Assembly (NCBI GenBank): GCA_029783825.1 | Contig: JAREIK010003421.1 | Span: 388,802-452,801, forward strand | Direction: 5' to 3' | DNA: 64,000 nucleotides | Source: Sapria himalayana | Lineage: Eukaryota; Streptophyta; Magnoliopsida; Malpighiales; Rafflesiaceae | In this document: piece by piece, positions 62,611-64,000 of the stretch | How positions within the stretch are numbered: the first letter of the stretch is position 1 | Layout: every line of letters starts with the position of its first letter | The notes under the pieces: generated by a model | What the model saw: only the letters and a program-made list of their open reading frames with translations | What the model was told of the DNA's origin: nothing | Database searches by the model: none | Translations under genes and position numbers: made by a program

Positions 62611-64000
62611 ATGAACAAAAAGATTAAAATTGAAGTAGATGCCTCAAGTGGAAGTAAAGATCCGGGATAGAAATATGCTCATTTATTAAATGAGAAAGAT
62701 ACATGTACACTCATTTGTATTTTTTGTGATAAAATAACTAAAGGAGACATTTATGACAAAAGCAATACCTTGTTGGAGGGTTTAGAAATTCAAAAAAGTA
62801 TACAAGATGTCCCGAACATGTTAGAAAAGAAATAGAAAATTATATACTAGCCAAAAAAACTCAAAAAAATCAAATAAGTTTTGGAAATCATAATGTGAAT
62901 AATGATAAGTTTGGGTTCCAAGATAAAGATGATGAAGACCCGGAGATTACTAGCAAAAGGGAAAGAATGAATATTTCTAGTGGTGATAGCAATGGACGGG
63001 GAAGTGGTGGTAGTGTTAGTGATATTTACATAAAGAGAATGAGGCAGAAAGGTCTTATTGATCATTTCTTTACTCCTAATCCAGAAATAATTATTCAAAA
63101 TAGAAAAAATACTCAAACTACTATCAATAATGCATACAAGAAAGAGGCCAAGAAGAGAACTGATATACTATTTTGTAGATGAATGTATGATGCGGCGATT
63201 CCATTTAATGCAGTGAACTATGCTAGTTTCCAACCAATACTTGAGGCAATTGGGCAATATGGTGTGGGTTATAAGAGACCAAGTTTTCATGATGTAAGGG
63301 TTACTAACCTCAAGAAAAAATTGACTCTCACAAAGGCTTCAAGGGAGGTTCATTTCACAAAATGAAAGCAAAATAGATGTTCAATTATGTCAGATGGATG
63401 GACTGATAGAAAGGAAAGGTCATTGGTGAATTTCTTGGTAAATTCTTCAAGAGGGACCGTATTTATGAAATCTATTGATACTTCTTCTATCGTCAAAACG
63501 GAAGAGAAATTATTTAAATTACTTGACAGTTGAGTCGAGGAAGTTGGTGAAGCCAATGTTGTTCAAGTGATAACAGATAATGCTTCAAATTATGTGGCGG
63601 CAGGTACTTATAATTTAATTTCAAATTTTCATTTATATATTTATGTAAGTGATTACATCTATTATCTATTTATTATGTGTTTAAATTATCTAGGAAGGTT
63701 GTTGGAAATGAAAAGACCACATTTATATTTGACACCATGTGCCGCACATTGTCTTGACTTGATACTAGAAGATATTGGAAAACTACCACACATCAAGAAG
63801 ACAATAAAGAGGGTCATATCCATAAGCGGCTACATCTATAATAGAACGGGTTTGCTCAACATGATGAGGCGATTTACAGAGCAAAGGAAGTTGTTAAGAC
63901 CTGCTAAGACTCGATTTGCAACGGCCTTTATCACTTTATCCCGTATCAATGAACAAAAAAATAACTTAAGAAAAATGTTTACTAGTTCAGATTGGACGAA
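62611..64000 (+). pseudogene. hAT transposase, BED finger and DUF659, with Trp-to-stop changes; runs off the edge
   Basis: The start is placed at ATG 62611 (MNKKIKIEVDASSGSKDPG). A TAG follows where the family has the Trp of DPGWKY, then the BED-type finger CTLICIFCDKITKGD and, after a frame change, a basic linker with DIYIKRMRQKGLIDHFF. The DUF659 domain reads MYDAAIPFNAVNYASFQPIL (63184), CSIMSDGWTDRKERSLVNFL (63379) and VGEANVVQVITDNASNYVAA. An intron (63604-63693, GT-AG) leads to RLLEMKRPHLYLTPCAAHCL, LDLILEDIGKLPH and RPAKTRFATAFITLSRINEQ. In-frame stops stand at four likely Trp codons. The copy appears dead but is otherwise well preserved. Confidence 0.85.

Larger units (their letters stand above)
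61631..64000 (+). mobile_element. hAT element (BED-DUF659 family), left part; right end outside window
   Basis: It begins catagttatgaaagacgcgc and shares its first 90 bp with the deleted derivative at 23843. A promoter, a leader and the N-terminal two thirds of a transposase follow, running off the window. The 3' end and the target duplication (expected to repeat caaaaatt, 61623-61630) cannot be seen. Confidence 0.88.

Overview
The window is nuclear DNA of a flowering plant. It is AT-rich, has spliced genes with GT-AG introns, and is filled with plant-type transposons: CACTA/En-Spm, several hAT families, an L1-type LINE and SINEs. I cannot fix the species or the order from the sequence.

One real gene dominates. 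Reading on the minus strand from 58766 down to the stop codon at 17101 are 37 exons that join in frame without a stop and encode about 1,848 residues of RRP5, the S1-repeat/HAT-repeat ribosome biogenesis factor. Only the first exon or exons, with the start codon, were not found. They should lie above 58766, perhaps beyond the window. Exon clusters sit at 58.8-52.7 kb, 39.3-38.8 kb, 33.4-29.1 kb, 28.4-22.6 kb and 22.5-17.1 kb. The gene is stretched by transposons. Its largest intron (39300-52685, 13.4 kb) holds a nested pair of hAT elements. The 5.4-kb intron holds hAT debris and a dispersed repeat. A 3.0-kb intron holds an internally deleted hAT with perfect 8-bp target duplications. The penultimate intron holds a 3.4-kb hAT. 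A short last exon of an unidentified plus-strand gene (16621-16833) ends 267 bp from the RRP5 stop, so the two genes converge.

Left of the genes (1-16.3 kb): the right part of a CACTA element with decayed TNP2 transposase (1-7642); a broken copy of part of RRP5 directly at the CACTA end (7643-8400); MITEs and a 0.9-kb dispersed repeat; a decayed LINE on the minus strand (about 9.4-12.7 kb) with a run of 26 G; and a hAT element (12714-16320) carrying a 495-bp GC-rich hAT MITE with a perfect 8-bp target duplication.

Right edge: from 61631 to beyond 64000 lies a larger hAT (DUF659 type) of the same family as the deleted intronic copy. It has a recognisable promoter and a transposase gene broken mainly by tryptophan-to-stop changes. 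I found no CRISPR, operon, rRNA or tRNA gene. The interest lies in transposon nesting, gene-fragment duplication, intron growth and unusual splice sites, not in a new enzymatic system.
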